Positions 10,430 to 20,973 of a stretch of DNA of 64,000 nucleotides are shown in pieces. The number at the start of each line of letters is the position of its first letter. Position 1 is the stretch's first letter. Source of the DNA: Notospermus geniculatus (lineage: Eukaryota; Nemertea; Pilidiophora; Heteronemertea; Lineidae); the NCBI GenBank assembly GCA_002633025.1, contig NMRB01000079.1, forward strand, positions 154,099 through 218,098. The letters run 5' to 3'. A program made the translations under genes and the position numbers. The notes below the pieces were generated by a model that was not told the DNA's origin, searched no databases, and saw only the letters and a program-made list of their open reading frames with translations.

Positions 10430-12023
10430 CAATCTGGGTCAAGTTATTCCCAAGTTGCAGGACTGCAATGATTGTTGGCTTATGCCACCTGGCGGCCATA
10501 TTGGATGTCCGATCGGGCCAAAACTTCACATGCACAAGGTCATCTAGAGGGACCCACATAGCACATTTGAGCACTCTGGGTCAAGTCGTTCCTGAGTTAT
10601 AGGACATTCGATGATTTTCGGGTTATGCCACCTGGCGGGCCATATTGGAAGTTTAATCAGGCTGAAATTTGACGTGCTTGTAAAGGTCACCTAGAGAGAG
10701 GTAAATATCAACATTGAGCACTCTGGGTCAAGCCGTTCCCGAGTTAAATATCACTTGGATGATTTTCAGGTCACGCCACCTGGTGGCCATAGTGGATGTC
10801 CGATCCGGCCAAAACTTCACAATGCACATAAAAGTCATCCAGAGAGTGCCACATAGCACATTTGAGCGCTCTGGGTCAAGTCCTTTTGAGTTATAGCACA
10901 TTATGATTTTCAGGTTACGCCCCCTGGTGGCCATATTGGAAGTTTAGGCAGGCCGAAATTTGACGTGCTTGTAAATGTCACCTAGAGGGAGGTAAATATC
11001 AAGTTTGAACACTCTGGGTCAAGCCGTTCCTGAGTTATAGCACTTGGATGATTTTCAGGTTAGGCCACCTGGTGGCCATATTAGATGTCCGATCGGGCCG
11101 AAACTCGGTATTTTTGAAGGTGCCCTCTAATACACGTTTCTGCAAGATATGAAGACGCTCGGTGAAATAATGAAGAATTGTGGCAGGTTCGTTACTTTTG
11201 TAGAACTTTGACCTCTGTGACCTTGAAAAGTAGGTCAAATCAAAAACCCGTTATATATGTTATCAAAAATAGATAAAGACCAAAAATATACCACTCTGAA
11301 ACCGGCCCAGCCCAAGGGTTTTAGTTATTTTTTTAAATAATAGGTGGCGCATGATCAAAAAAGTTGCAAAAATCTAAAAACTTTTGGCACCAAAATATAG
11401 GCAGGGGCACAAGGAATACTAATCACAACTTTGTTTGCAAATCCATGCATTCCCTAATGAGTAATTAGCAATTAAAGGGTCCTGCGCCACCTATATTTAA
11501 AAAAATGAACTCAACGTGCTGGTCCATGCCAGTCTGAGGTATAGTCATCTATTTAAAGATTGATATCTCTGAAACCAGTGGATGGATTTGATTGAATTTT
11601 ATACTGCTTGTAGCCAGTGTCTAATTCTTTGACTTGGTGCAGTAACTCTCAGATCGTCCAAGTTTTTAGGGAGATAGCTGCCAATTTTATGCTTTTCAAC
11701 GTTGAGAGTGGTACATTTTTGGTCTTTATCTATTTTTGATGTTATGTATCCTTATTTGATACACCCAAGATAAACATTTGGCGAGGATCCAGTCATTAGT
11801 TCAGGAGTTATTGCACTTTTTGTGTTTTTGGTTTCGGCCACCTGGAGGCGGAGCCAAGAATCGAATCAGACCGAAACTTGGTGTCATAGGTCATGACCTA
11901 GGGGTATATATATGTACCAAGTTTCAGATCAATAGCTCCAGCGTTGACGAAACGTGCCCTGCTAACGGACGATGACGACGACGGACGCCACACCACGACA
12001 AAAGCTCACGGGTGAGCTAAAAA
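10430..12023 (+). mobile_element. Large GCTCACC-type element containing a dimeric tandem array
   Basis: 10430-11110 holds five units of about 145 bp around GCCACCTGGYGGCCATATTGG (starts near 10483, 10621, 10770, 10913, 11060). Units alternate between a GATGTCCGATC and a GAAGTTTA version. The 3' end (12001-12023) has the family hairpin and TAAAAA. 11211-11253 matches 1541-1575. No protein frame. Confidence 0.6.
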
Positions 12024-12050
12024 TAGACACACAGGCGTCCAAAACACGTA

Positions 12051-12169
12051 GGCCCGTATTTTAGAACGCTCCTCAACGTAAAGGAGTTCCTCAAGGCTAT
12101 TGTTCCCAACAGGAGAACAATAGCCTTGAGGAACTCCTTTACATTGAGGAGCATTCTAAAATACGGGCC
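12051..12169. mobile_element. Palindromic MITE, GGCCCGTATTTTAGAA family (copy 2)
   Basis: Near-identical to 6484-6602, with both GGCCCGTATTTTAGAA/…GGGCC ends intact and a short loop. Confidence 0.78.
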
Positions 12170-12373
12170 AAAGAGTCATAGATATTCATCTTACAGGACC
12201 TTGAACCCCACCCCATGATTTGACCATGCCATTGAATGCTGACCTACAAATCACCCTACAATCATCTCCCCATGCCCACAGAGGTTTCTTATGATTCCAT
12301 GACTGGTTATATGAGAAAGAGCGAACAATTTTCAGTTCATCCATGATTTGACCTTGTGCTTTGACCTTCATAG

Positions 12374-12957
12374 NAGAGTTCAGTAAGAGTGGCATTACTG
12401 TTTACATGCAAAAATGTCCTTTTAAGTACTTTATCCCTTTTGCCGCCAGGGGGCATTCTCATTTAACCTACCAAATCGTATGCAAATTGATCACATGGGA
12501 AAGCCCTCAAAGAGCATTCCAATGAAATAACAGGTTTCAGGTGCCATTTTTTACCTACTTTCATTTTCGACTCAATTGGCAGTGGCAGTGAAGGGTTAGA
12601 GTTCTTCAAAAACCATCCTCCCACAGCAGGGGTTTTAACCTCACTCCTCTTCATCCACTCACACAAACTTGTGTGCGAGTGTATGAACAAGAGCGAGACC
12701 AAAGCCCTGCTGTGGGAGGATGTCGAAAACTGAACCTGTAGTACCCCGGTACGACCGTACTTATCTGTTCCACAACAACATCCCTTGAGCTCATATCTTG
12801 TTCAGAAAAGCAGGTAGTCCGACTTTTCTTTTGAAAATTCAGCCCTCGTAGATAGTTCAGCATTAACGGTTTACACGAAAATTCCTCCCCGGGAAATTTC
12901 CGGCGACAAATTTTCCTAGAGCCTGCATTGACAATACAACTGATGTAACCCCCTGCA
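12374..12957 (+). repeat. 590-bp block, copy 1 (partner 16084-16677)
   Basis: From AGTTCAGTAAGAGTGGCATT to ACTGATGTAACCCCCTGCA it matches the second copy with scattered substitutions. A single N (12374) marks its left edge. Both copies contain the CCTCCCACAGCAGGG hairpin (12616-12722). Confidence 0.75.
12616..12722. mobile_element. TCCTCCCACAGCAGGG foldback MITE
   Basis: Palindromic, about 107 bp, with inner CTCCTCTTCATCCACTCACA. Further copies at 16333-16441, 19517-19621, 19826-19918 (decayed) and 63549-63655. Confidence 0.7.
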
Positions 12958-13215
12958 AGCTGTAACTCAGGAACGAGTTGACCCAAAGCGCTCCAATTTG
13001 CTATGTGGTCCCCTGCAGATGACCTTTATGTGCATGTGAAGTTGCAGCCCAATCGGACATCTAATATGGCCGCCAGGTGGCATAACCCAAAAATCATCAA
13101 AGTCTTTGCTAGGAATGACTTGACCCAGATTCGTCATAACTGATATGTACCTCCCTCTGTCATTAGACTGTTATGTCCAACCCAGTGAGCACATGGTCCA
13201 TGGACCATTTCATTC
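12958..13215 (-). repeat. Reverse copy of the 10.35-10.74 kb array units
   Basis: Contains TATGGCCGCCAGGTGGCATA and GAGCACATGGTCCATGGACC in the opposite orientation to 10357-10620. The latter word also occurs at 44742-44762. Confidence 0.6.
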
Positions 13216-13258
13216 CTATCATTTCCTCTTGTTTCCCAAGTAGCTTAGGTTGCACATA

Positions 13259-13432
13259 CAGTGGAACCTCTCTAAGTTGGGACACCTTGAAACTTAAAGA
13301 TGTTGTCCTTAATTGAGAGGTGTCCTGATTACAGAGGTCACAATGAACAGAAATGACAAATTCGAGGCCGGCATTTGATGTTGATGGCAAAGAGGGGCCC
13401 TCCAGACAGAGGTGTTCACTAAGGGAGGTTCC
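13259..13432 (+). mobile_element. CAGTGGAACCTCTC element (copy 1)
   Basis: Left terminus CAGTGGAACCTCTCTAAG after TA; inner AGAGGTGTCCTGATTACAGA; degraded right end. This is the commonest family in the window. Confidence 0.7.
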
Positions 13433-14044
13433 CGACGGGAGACATTGATCAGCTACTCATATCCAATTAGTCACAGAGGACGGAATGTTCGACCGCACCC
13501 TGTGTTTTCAACACAAAAACGTTGCCCGCATGAAGACGTGGAAATGATTGGAGATTATTGATTGGATTGAACGGGCCCTATATTAAGCACAATGCGATAA
13601 TGTCGCTATTTTTAACGACGGCAAGCCAAGCAAATTTCAGGATGAAAGTGAACTTGTTGACGTAACCCTTTGATGCTTTTGATGCTCGAGTATGAAAGGT
13701 CGGGCATTAAAAAGACTTAAATGAATGAAAGCATTTCGTTTATGAAGTCTGGGTAAAAATGAAATGAATTGTAAACAATGACTGCATAAAGGATCGTAAA
13801 TCTCTTTTAAATTCAGACCTTTTGAAATCAGAGACTGTAGCTTCCTGTCTGCCTGCACAAGAATGCTGACGTTTTCATGACCCAGCTCTACCCAAAACTT
13901 TAATCCAGCAAATCCAACATGGGGGTGACAAGATCATTGGCACTAGAACCAATAGAGGCGGTAGGCCTACTACATGTATTTTACTTGGATTACATACAAT
14001 ATAAGATACGGTTTCTCCTCCTAGGATAATACCCTTAACAAATA

Positions 14045-14217
14045 CACTGGAACCTCCTTAACAAGGACACACTGGTACTGACTAATATTGTCCCTATTTG
14101 ACTGGTGTCCCCATCACAGAGGTCAGAATGAAGAGAAATGACCAATATGGGACTGGACTTTGGTGTCCTTAATACAAAGGCTTCCCCTGGCATAGGTGTT
14201 CACAAACAGAGGTTAGA
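14045..14217 (+). mobile_element. CAGTGGAACC element (copy 2)
   Basis: CACTGGAACCTCCTTAACAA follows TA, with family interior GTCCCCATCACAGAGGTCAG. The right end is decayed. Confidence 0.6.
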
Positions 14218-14236
14218 GTATATGTAAGAGGCAGAT

Positions 14237-14575
14237 CAGCCGTCCAATGCATAAAGGCAGTAACTTCACTTTTCATAGTTTTGAGAAAAATTGATATAGA
14301 AAATGTCAGGAAATCCAGAGCCAAATACAATGCAAAAAGGCAGTAACTTCCAATGCATTTTCCCATTACTTTTTGGAGATACTGCCTTTTTGCATTGTTT
14401 TTGGTTTGGGGTAGTGAAGTTACTGCCTTTTGGTCATGGTCTAATTCTTTAAATACTGGGAATTGGAGTTAAATGGTACAACAGGAAGGTGAAGCTTCAA
14501 GAGCTGATTCCAAAATGACCAAAAGGTGTCTCTGTGCCAAAATGGGAGTTACTGCCTTTATGCATTGGACGGCTG
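14237..14575. mobile_element. CAGCCGTCCAATGCAT element with AGAT duplication
   Basis: Terminal repeats CAGCCGTCCAATGCATAAAG and CTTTATGCATTGGACGGCTG; AGAT on both sides (14233-14236, 14576-14579). GGCAGTAACTTC recurs internally four times. A 4-bp duplication is seen; I do not assign a superfamily. Confidence 0.7.
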
Positions 14576-14698
14576 AGATTTGGAAGGGGATGTAAGCGGC
14601 ACACGCCCTTGCTTAAGCCGCAAAAGTATGTTTTTGTACCATGATTTTGAGCGTTCAGAGTGGGCCTACCTCTTTGTAATGCATAAGTAGTAGTATTA

Positions 14699-14852
14699 GG
14701 GAGGTTTAGAAATCAAACGATAAACGTAAACGTTTACGACGACGTTATTTTTGTACCGGTACCGAAAATGCAATATAAAATCTGGTGAATGTGTTATATG
14801 AAAAATAACGTTGTCATAAAGTTTACGTTTATTGTTTGATTTGTAAATCTCC
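14699..14852. mobile_element. Short hairpin MITE (GGAGGTTTAGAAATCAAACG)
   Basis: Arms GATAAACGTAAAC and GTTTACGTTTATTGTTTGAT with an interior of about 90 bp. Confidence 0.65.
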
Positions 14853-15220
14853 GTATTGATAATTGTGTCCCCTTATCTCAAACCCTCGCTCCACCCATGT
14901 AGGCTTTTTTCGAAGTGTGGACTTATGAAGACTTGTCAACTGAAAACGGTGTAAGTGCAATGAGCAAGTGATTTAGTAGATAAGGTCCATCTTCTTCTGA
15001 AGCTGAAGCTGGCATGGCTAAAAATAGCATCTTGTCGTCTCGTCTCACTATATTGGCTTCATGTAACTTATCAAGGTAATCGATCTTATCAGATTATCGG
15101 GGTCCCTCTTGGCCTGAGTCTTGTCTTAATCTTTTCCATCATTTCTCAGGCTTCTTCGTCATATGCCTCGGGCTAAATAATTATTGATTTGCCAATTGAA
15201 CTGGAGAATCATTCAGTGTA

Positions 15221-15285
15221 AGCAGGAGGAAACCAGAGTGCCCGGAGAAAACGTGTGAAAGAGAGTCGCCCTCTCTTGACATGGC
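15221..15285 (-). mobile_element. SINE-B fragment, 3' part
   Basis: GCAGGAGGAAACCAGAGTGC, then GAGAAAAC and GAGTCGCCCTCTCT. This is the reverse of the body/tail of the TGGTGCAGTGGAAACATC SINE. Confidence 0.55.
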
Positions 15286-15299
15286 CGAAGGTGCCCGGG

Positions 15300-15487
15300 A
15301 GGTCGGGGGGCCTCCCCCACAAAATTTTGAAATCTAAAAGGCCGTAGACGCGATTTTCTGGCATCTCAGCATCAAAACAGAAGCTTTATTTTTATGTGTT
15401 TTCCCAAATTATTTGAAAAAAGAACAATTGGTGGTGGAGAGCAGGGGGTCACAACCCCCCAACCCCCCCCCCCTGGATCCACGCCTG
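15300..15487. mobile_element. CAGGGGCGGATCC element, decayed
   Basis: Only the right end CTGGATCCACGCCTG (15473-15487) and the preceding C-run are clear. Confidence 0.4.
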
Positions 15488-15697
15488 ATGGTACTGGTTG
15501 CCACCATCAGCAGCTGTCCCTAGAATAGAGGTGGCCGGTTTAAGAGGGTCTATTGATCCCCTCCTACACCTGTGTCAACAGCTGCTGTTGCACTATATAG
15601 TCATGTACTACTACAATATATGGCCCATAGGCCTCATCAGATAAATACCACTGACATTGCACATACATAATTTTGGCAGAGATTTGTTCAGTCCTGT

Positions 15698-16010
15698 AAT
15701 CCAGATGAATGCAGCAACAAGTATGAGTTTAAACATATTTACAATTTACTATTTACACCATCATGACAAACGTTTTCGAAGTACATACTTCCTCTTCAGG
15801 TCTACAACTGAAGTCAAAACAAAAATCANTCGTGTGACTAATCCAGTGTAATAACTTTCCCTTTCTACTGTATGTATGCATGATTTTTGTTTTGACTTCA
15901 GTTGTAGACCTGAAGAGGAAGTATGTACTTCGAAAACGTTTGTCATGATGGTGTAAATAGTAAATTGTAAATATGTTTAAACTCATACTTGTTGCTGCAT
16001 TCATCTGGAT
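15698..16010. repeat. Large hairpin, about 130-bp arms
   Basis: 15698-15828 is the reverse complement of 15884-16010 (AATCCAGATGAATGCAGCAA at one end; GACTTCAGTTGTAGACCTGA inside). The loop is about 55 bp. A single N sits at 15829, exactly where the left arm ends. The direct repeat ATTGCACATACAT occurs outside (15656, 16010). Confidence 0.75.
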
Positions 16011-16083
16011 TGCACATACATGTTCTGAAGTTAACTCTGTGAAACAGGTTGGTTTTAGCAGAAAATGAAATGTACTGTGCGAA

Positions 16084-16677
16084 AATACAGTTCAGTGAGA
16101 GTGGCATTACCGTCTACGTGCAAAAATGTACTTTTAAAGTACTGTTATCCCTTTTGCCACCAGGGGCATGCTCATTTACATGTAACCTACCAATCCTGAC
16201 ATCCTACGCAGTGTCTTCATTGCAGAGCTTTCCAATGAAGCAACAGGTTTCAGGTGGCGTTCAAGCTATTTTACCTACTTCCATTTTCGACTCTATTGGC
16301 AGTGGCAGTGAAGGGTTGAGTTCTTCAAAAACCATCCTCCCACAGCAGGGGGTTGTACCTCACTCCTCTTCATCCACTCGCACAAATTTGTGTGCAAGTG
16401 TATGAACAGGAGTGAGACCAAAGCCCTGCTATGGGAGGATGTCGAAAACTGAACCTGTAGTACCCCCGGTACGAACGTACTTAACCGTTCCACAACAACA
16501 TCCCTTGAGCTCATATCTTGTTCAGAAAAGCAAGTAGTCCGACTTTTCTTTTGAAAATTCAGCCCTCGTAGATAGTTCAGCATTAACGGTTTACAGGAAA
16601 ATTCCTCCCCGGGAAATTTCCGGCGACAAATTTTCCTAGAGCCTGCATTAACAATACAACTGATGTAACCCCCTGCA
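16084..16677 (+). repeat. 590-bp block, copy 2
   Basis: Pairs with 12374-12957. The 156-codon minus-strand frame here exists only because of the palindrome and is not a gene. Confidence 0.75.
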
Positions 16678-17152
16678 GTAAGTGATTCCTTGTTAAAGAG
16701 CCAACTCAACTTACTAATATATTCCGAGCCTACGACTGTGCAGCCATGGGGAAACTTGCTCATGTCCTGTTTATTGAGTGGATGGAGTTATTGCTGTTTG
16801 AGCTATCGACTCTGAAGAAACAGCGCAATCGATTGCTTTATATTTTTTTGTCTTCGGGGAGAAGGATAGGGCTCGTATGCGCCGGAAAAAACACAATGAT
16901 GACCTCTGTTTGACATTACGGCAGGTGATGGACAAGGGATTTTCTAATAAGGAGATCAGATTTCTTTTTTATTGTGAACATCTTATTGACATGCATTGCT
17001 GTCCACTTCAACATTACATGAGCAAAACCTGTCATGATACACTGAGTCTTGGTTGAGATCTGTTCGCCCTAACTTGGCTCGTCATTGTGTAGACAATATT
17101 GTGTGATGTAATGTAGGAGGAAGAACCTACACATTGAAACAGTACTGGTATT

Positions 17153-17262
17153 ATCCTCTCCTCCGTCACACGAGCACTGGGCCAACTGGGAATTGAACTT
17201 GCAGTCTCTGAGGTAACAGGCACTGGATATTTCCACTGCGCCACTCTGGCAGCAAACCAGTG
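17153..17262 (-). mobile_element. SINE-B head
   Basis: On the minus strand: CCAGAGTGGCGCAGTGGAAA (A box) and AGTTCAATTCCCAGTTGG (B box). Confidence 0.6.
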
Positions 17263-18027
17263 CTTCATGTTTGAAATCTGCAGTTGAGCTCATCAAAGAC
17301 TTGCGGAGAGCTGTTCACACTCGTGAAATTTGATGGTCAGTTACTTCAAGGATGCTGAGGAGCACGATCAATCGAGCTCCTCGGTGCAATTTTGCGGGCG
17401 CGCCAGGGCGCGAGTGAGATAGCGCCCGTCTTATGTGAAGCACTGCAGCAAACACCGCTCCTTGAGCTCGGAGCCAAGACTGCATCTCTATCGAATTTTT
17501 CCCCTGTCATCCTCACGGATGGTCCACGCACAATTTCATCTGTGTACTGATAACTTCCTTCTGAATATATGAATTTTGTTCCAATAAATTGTGTTCCTGA
17601 GACAGCACCGTACATGAAGATGCTACCATATTTTTCTCGTCTGTAACTGTCAGAAAGTTCTGCACGGTTCATTTGGCGATTCACCCGTGGTTCGTGCTTG
17701 ATTGGATCAGGAATATTTCATCGTTAGTCAAAACAAGCTGCGTTCACTATTATTTTATGGGCCGCTTGTCCCGTCTCAGAATTTTGGGCACCAACATGGC
17801 AGATCGCTGATGGAACATGTCTGTCTCAAATGATGTGCATAACAGTGGAATTAGGATGAGATATTCAGCTTGAGATAGGAATTCAATGGAGCCATGAAAT
17901 ACGGAGTGGTTCAGGGCCAGCCACATAGAAACTCCGCTAGTGCTTCGACAGCCTATTGGTGTTATAATGCAAGGAAAAATGTAAAGCACTATCAGCAGAT
18001 AGACTCCACAAGCGCCAGCGGAGTTTC
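17263..18027. other. No gene called
   Basis: A 112-codon minus frame at 17346-17684 has no splice context or family resemblance. AACTCCGCTAG near 17930 and its reverse GCGGAGTTTCT near 18017 form a weak inverted pair. Confidence 0.35.
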
Positions 18028-18297
18028 TATGCGGTCACCCCTGGTCTCCAACTAGTGGTCAGAAAGTCATGGGTTCAAATCCCATTGTGGTGTGAGACTT
18101 GGGCAAGTCTCTTTGTCTTACTGGCCTCTCTCAATGGGTACTGGTTGGAAATGCTCAGATTGTAGTGCTGCATGGACAGCTCATCTGAGTTCTACTGAAA
18201 AATTTCAGGATAGACTGGGGTTAAAGTGTGAAGTCGGATGAAAACCTCTGCCATTGTTGATATCAGACTATAAACTCAAACTCTAACTTTTAACTTT
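18028..18297 (+). mobile_element. SINE-A (AACTTT-tailed, tRNA-derived), diverged head
   Basis: GGGTTCAAATCCCATTGTGG is the B box. The body GATATCAGACTATAAAC and a TAACTTTTAACTTTG tail match 60391-60674. Confidence 0.7.
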
Positions 18298-18311
18298 GAA
18301 GAGTTTCAGCG

Positions 18312-18418
18312 TGGTGAGTCAGAGTGCCCTAGTGGAAGCATCGGTGCCTATCACCTCTGAGGTTCTCGGTTCGATCTTCGGTAGGATCCGCCTCATGTGA
18401 TAGAGAGGGCAACTCTAA
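18312..18418 (+). mobile_element. SINE-B copy, tail truncated
   Basis: AGTGCCCTAGTGGAAGCATC (A box region), GGTTCGATCTTCGG (B box), then CATGTGATAGAGAGGGCAAC. Confidence 0.6.
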
Positions 18419-18471
18419 TCAAAACTCGCAAACCTCGGCTCCAAGGAGCAGTTTGCCTCTGGGGACCAGGG

Positions 18472-18593
18472 GCGACCGCCACGAAACTACGATAGCACTA
18501 GCAGGGCCTAACAGAGAAATTCTGCAATGGTAAAAGCCATTGCATATCTCTCTGTTAGGCACTGTTAGTGCTATCGGAGTTTCGTGACGGCCC
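18472..18593. mobile_element. Foldback element
   Basis: GACCGCCACGAAACTACGAT pairs with ATCGGAGTTTCGTGACGGCC; arms about 55 bp. Confidence 0.65.
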
Positions 18594-18885
18594 GCCCAGA
18601 TTGTGAAATTCACCAACTGCAACATGAAACTGGCAATGGATATCAATGTCTCAATGTCCATCTCACCTCTCCGGCCATGACCACCAACCGTCCAATTGAC
18701 CATACGTAATTCAAGATCATTGAGCTGTTGGCCTGATACATGCTCCCATATCAAGCGATTATTGGACAACAGGGAGAGCCTTGCATGAGACACTTACGAC
18801 AAGAGTCGTAGGGTTATCTATGAACTGTGGTGTCTGGCCGAAGATCTTGAATGAATCAATGGAAATAAGCAGTATTACCAAGAAG

Positions 18886-19183
18886 AGTGGAACCTCTCTA
18901 TTAAGGACACCTTCCGGACTGGTAGTTGATGTCCTTAATTGAGAGGTGTCCTAATTACAGAGGTAAAAATGAATCCGAATGACTATAGTTATGTACCATA
19001 AATTGCGGACCTCGACCATGTTTACATGACGTCACGACGTCGCAATGCATCAGTATGTGTTCGATGCACTACGACGTCACGTCACTTGTGTAAACCTGGG
19101 TTGCAAAATTCGGTACATCTATAGTTTGGGACTGAATTTTGGTGTCCTTATTAAAGAGGTGTCCGCTAAGAGAGGTTCCACTG
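18886..19183 (+). mobile_element. CAGTGGAACC element (copy 3) carrying a nested insertion
   Basis: Both ends are present (AGTGGAACCTCTCTATTAAG; GAGAGGTTCCACTG). The normal AATGAATAGAAATGA…TTTGGG region is split at 18990 by the element below. Confidence 0.75.
18991..19118. mobile_element. hAT-like MITE with 8-bp duplication CTATAGTT
   Basis: Ends ATGTACCATAAATTGC and GCAAAATTCGGTACAT; CTATAGTT on both sides (18983-18990, 19119-19126). The interior folds on GTTTACATGACGTCACGACG. It lies inside the CAGTGGAACC element, so it is the younger insertion. Confidence 0.75.
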
Positions 19184-19192
19184 TACAGATGT

Positions 19193-19300
19193 AGTTGAAC
19201 CTCTATATTAAGGACACATCCAGGATTGACAGATGCTGTCCTTAAATGACAGGTGTCCTGATCAGTTTGGGACTGAACTTGGTGTCCTTGATACTCAAGT
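19193..19300 (+). mobile_element. CAGTGGAACC element (copy 4), truncated
   Basis: GTTGAACCTCTATATTAAGG to TGAACTTGGTGTCCTTGATA. Confidence 0.55.
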
Positions 19301-19516
19301 AGCTAGTTCTTCCGACATCAAGAAATTCTGCTCACGCCAGTCATCCTATTAATTGCAATAGTCATGAAACTCAACGGTTAGGTCGATGACCCCAAGTCAA
19401 CACTCAAAGGGTCATGCAATCGTTATCAGAAATGAGATTCCTACGTCCGTAAATTCTTCCGTCGTAATTGCGTGCGGAGGAATTCTCGTCGCCGGCTTAT
19501 AAGGATGATTTCTCAT

Positions 19517-19621
19517 ATGTGTGTATCCTCCCATAGCAGGGGTTACTCGCTCCTGTTCATCCACTCACACATCCGTGTGCGGCGTATGAAGAGAAGACCA
19601 AAGCTCTGCTGTGGGAGGATG
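19517..19621. mobile_element. TCCTCCCAYAGCAGGG foldback MITE
   Basis: Same family as 12616-12722, with full arms and ATCCTCCCATAGCAGGG / CTGCTGTGGGAGGAT ends. A decayed relative follows at 19826-19918. Confidence 0.65.
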
Positions 19622-19965
19622 TATGTTTGTGACGTTGGTCTTGAGTACATTTTGGATGGCAAAGCTCTCATGGTTGTCCACGAAACTCAGGTCCTCGTAC
19701 AACATACTGTTACCATTTTGAGTGGGAGAGAATCTTTGATCTTTCGTCTGTTGTCTTAATGATGACGTGCTGTCTCCTTCGTTCATGTTGATTGATTATA
19801 AAGCAACTCTGCTCCTTCAGGCACCATTCTTCCACAGCAGGGCTTTGGTGTAGCTCCTCTTCATACGCTCGCACAAGTGGATGTAGAGAAGTGAGTTGAA
19901 CCCCTGCAGGGGAGAATGTGAGGCACTTCTGACTAGTCATTAGGGAAGCTTTGTGTTTGGGTTGT

Positions 19966-20320
19966 CAAAGTGGTGCAGTGGAAACATCGTGCCTGTCACC
20001 CCTGAGGTACCAGGTTCGATTCGCAGTTGGGCCCGATTCATGTGATAGAGAGGGCGACTGTCTCTTGACAGCATACGCCTGTCACATCTAACGCCTGTCA
20101 CTTCTGAGGTCCCGGGTTCGATTCCCAGTTGGACCTGTTACTCATGTGGCAGAAAGGGCGACTCTGACATAAGTGACAGCGTGTGAATGTCACATCTAAC
20201 GCCTGCTATGTCTGAGGTCACGGGTTCGATTCGTGGTCAGACCTGATACTCATGTGACAGCAAGGGCAACTCTCTTTAGTGTAGGTTTCCTCCGGGGCAC
20301 CAGTTTCCTCCTGCATTTCA
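19966..20320 (+). mobile_element. SINE-B with three tandem tRNA-like body units
   Basis: One A-box region (GTGGTGCAGTGGAAACATCG) is followed by three B boxes (GGTTCGATTC at 20013, 20115, 20223), each in a 102-108-bp unit with GTCAC/TGAGGT and CATGTGRYAGARAGGGC. It ends with GTTTCCTCCTGCA. Confidence 0.7.
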
Positions 20321-20410
20321 TACGAAGCGTCCAATATTGTCTTAAGAGACAATAGTGAGACAAGTTTGAGCTCACAGTTCTTGACTCAGTGTCTAAAGGA
20401 AAAAACTGTC

Positions 20411-20535
20411 TGTTAGCAGGCCTTTCCTTTTGAGGTGCGCTAAAATGTGCATGTGCCTCGCAAACAATAGAATTTCTATTGTTTGCGAGGCACATGCACA
20501 TTTTAGCGTGCCTCAAAAGGAAAGGCCTGTGTTAG
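20411..20535. mobile_element. Near-perfect palindromic MITE
   Basis: Arms of about 60 bp meet at AATAGAATTTCTATT. TGCGAGGCACATGCACATTT is mirrored. Confidence 0.75.
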
Positions 20536-20973
20536 TATTTGAACCCTGGATCTTTTTCATGATGGATCCATTGCATTCTGCACTAGACCAAATTGGCTCC
20601 TTCTGCGAGGGGTGTCGTTTATCCATGGGAAGTGAACGCGAAAAAAAGTGATTTATCAAACCATATCTTCTAGCGTCCCTCACAGGAAATCTAAGACGTG
20701 ATTGCTCGTAAGCGGACATTTGATTTAGATGCGGTTGCTATAACAAACGAGATCAAAATCTGTGTTTCATTAAATTTACCCGGGAGGTTCCCTCGGATTA
20801 AAAGGTACACGAACAAATATTTGACGGTTGACGATCGTGCCGTGGGGAGGCAATTCAGGATGGAAATCAGTGTTCTATTTCGTTGTGTTGTTTGCTCGAG
20901 ACAAAATGTTTTTTTACCAGTTTTGTTAAAGGTATAGTTGAACTCACTTTTGTCTGGGATGCTTGGAGCAATT

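Noticed and set aside
15884-15950. CTGAAGA…GAAA words suggesting a hammerhead ribozyme in the large hairpin
   Set aside because: The core resembles CUGANGA and GAAA, but an extra G breaks stem II, stem III has no loop, and the flanks do not pair as stem I.
16293-16763. 156-codon minus-strand frame
   Set aside because: It lies in the duplicated 590-bp block and its hairpin MITE; the shorter version in the other copy shows it is repeat-derived.
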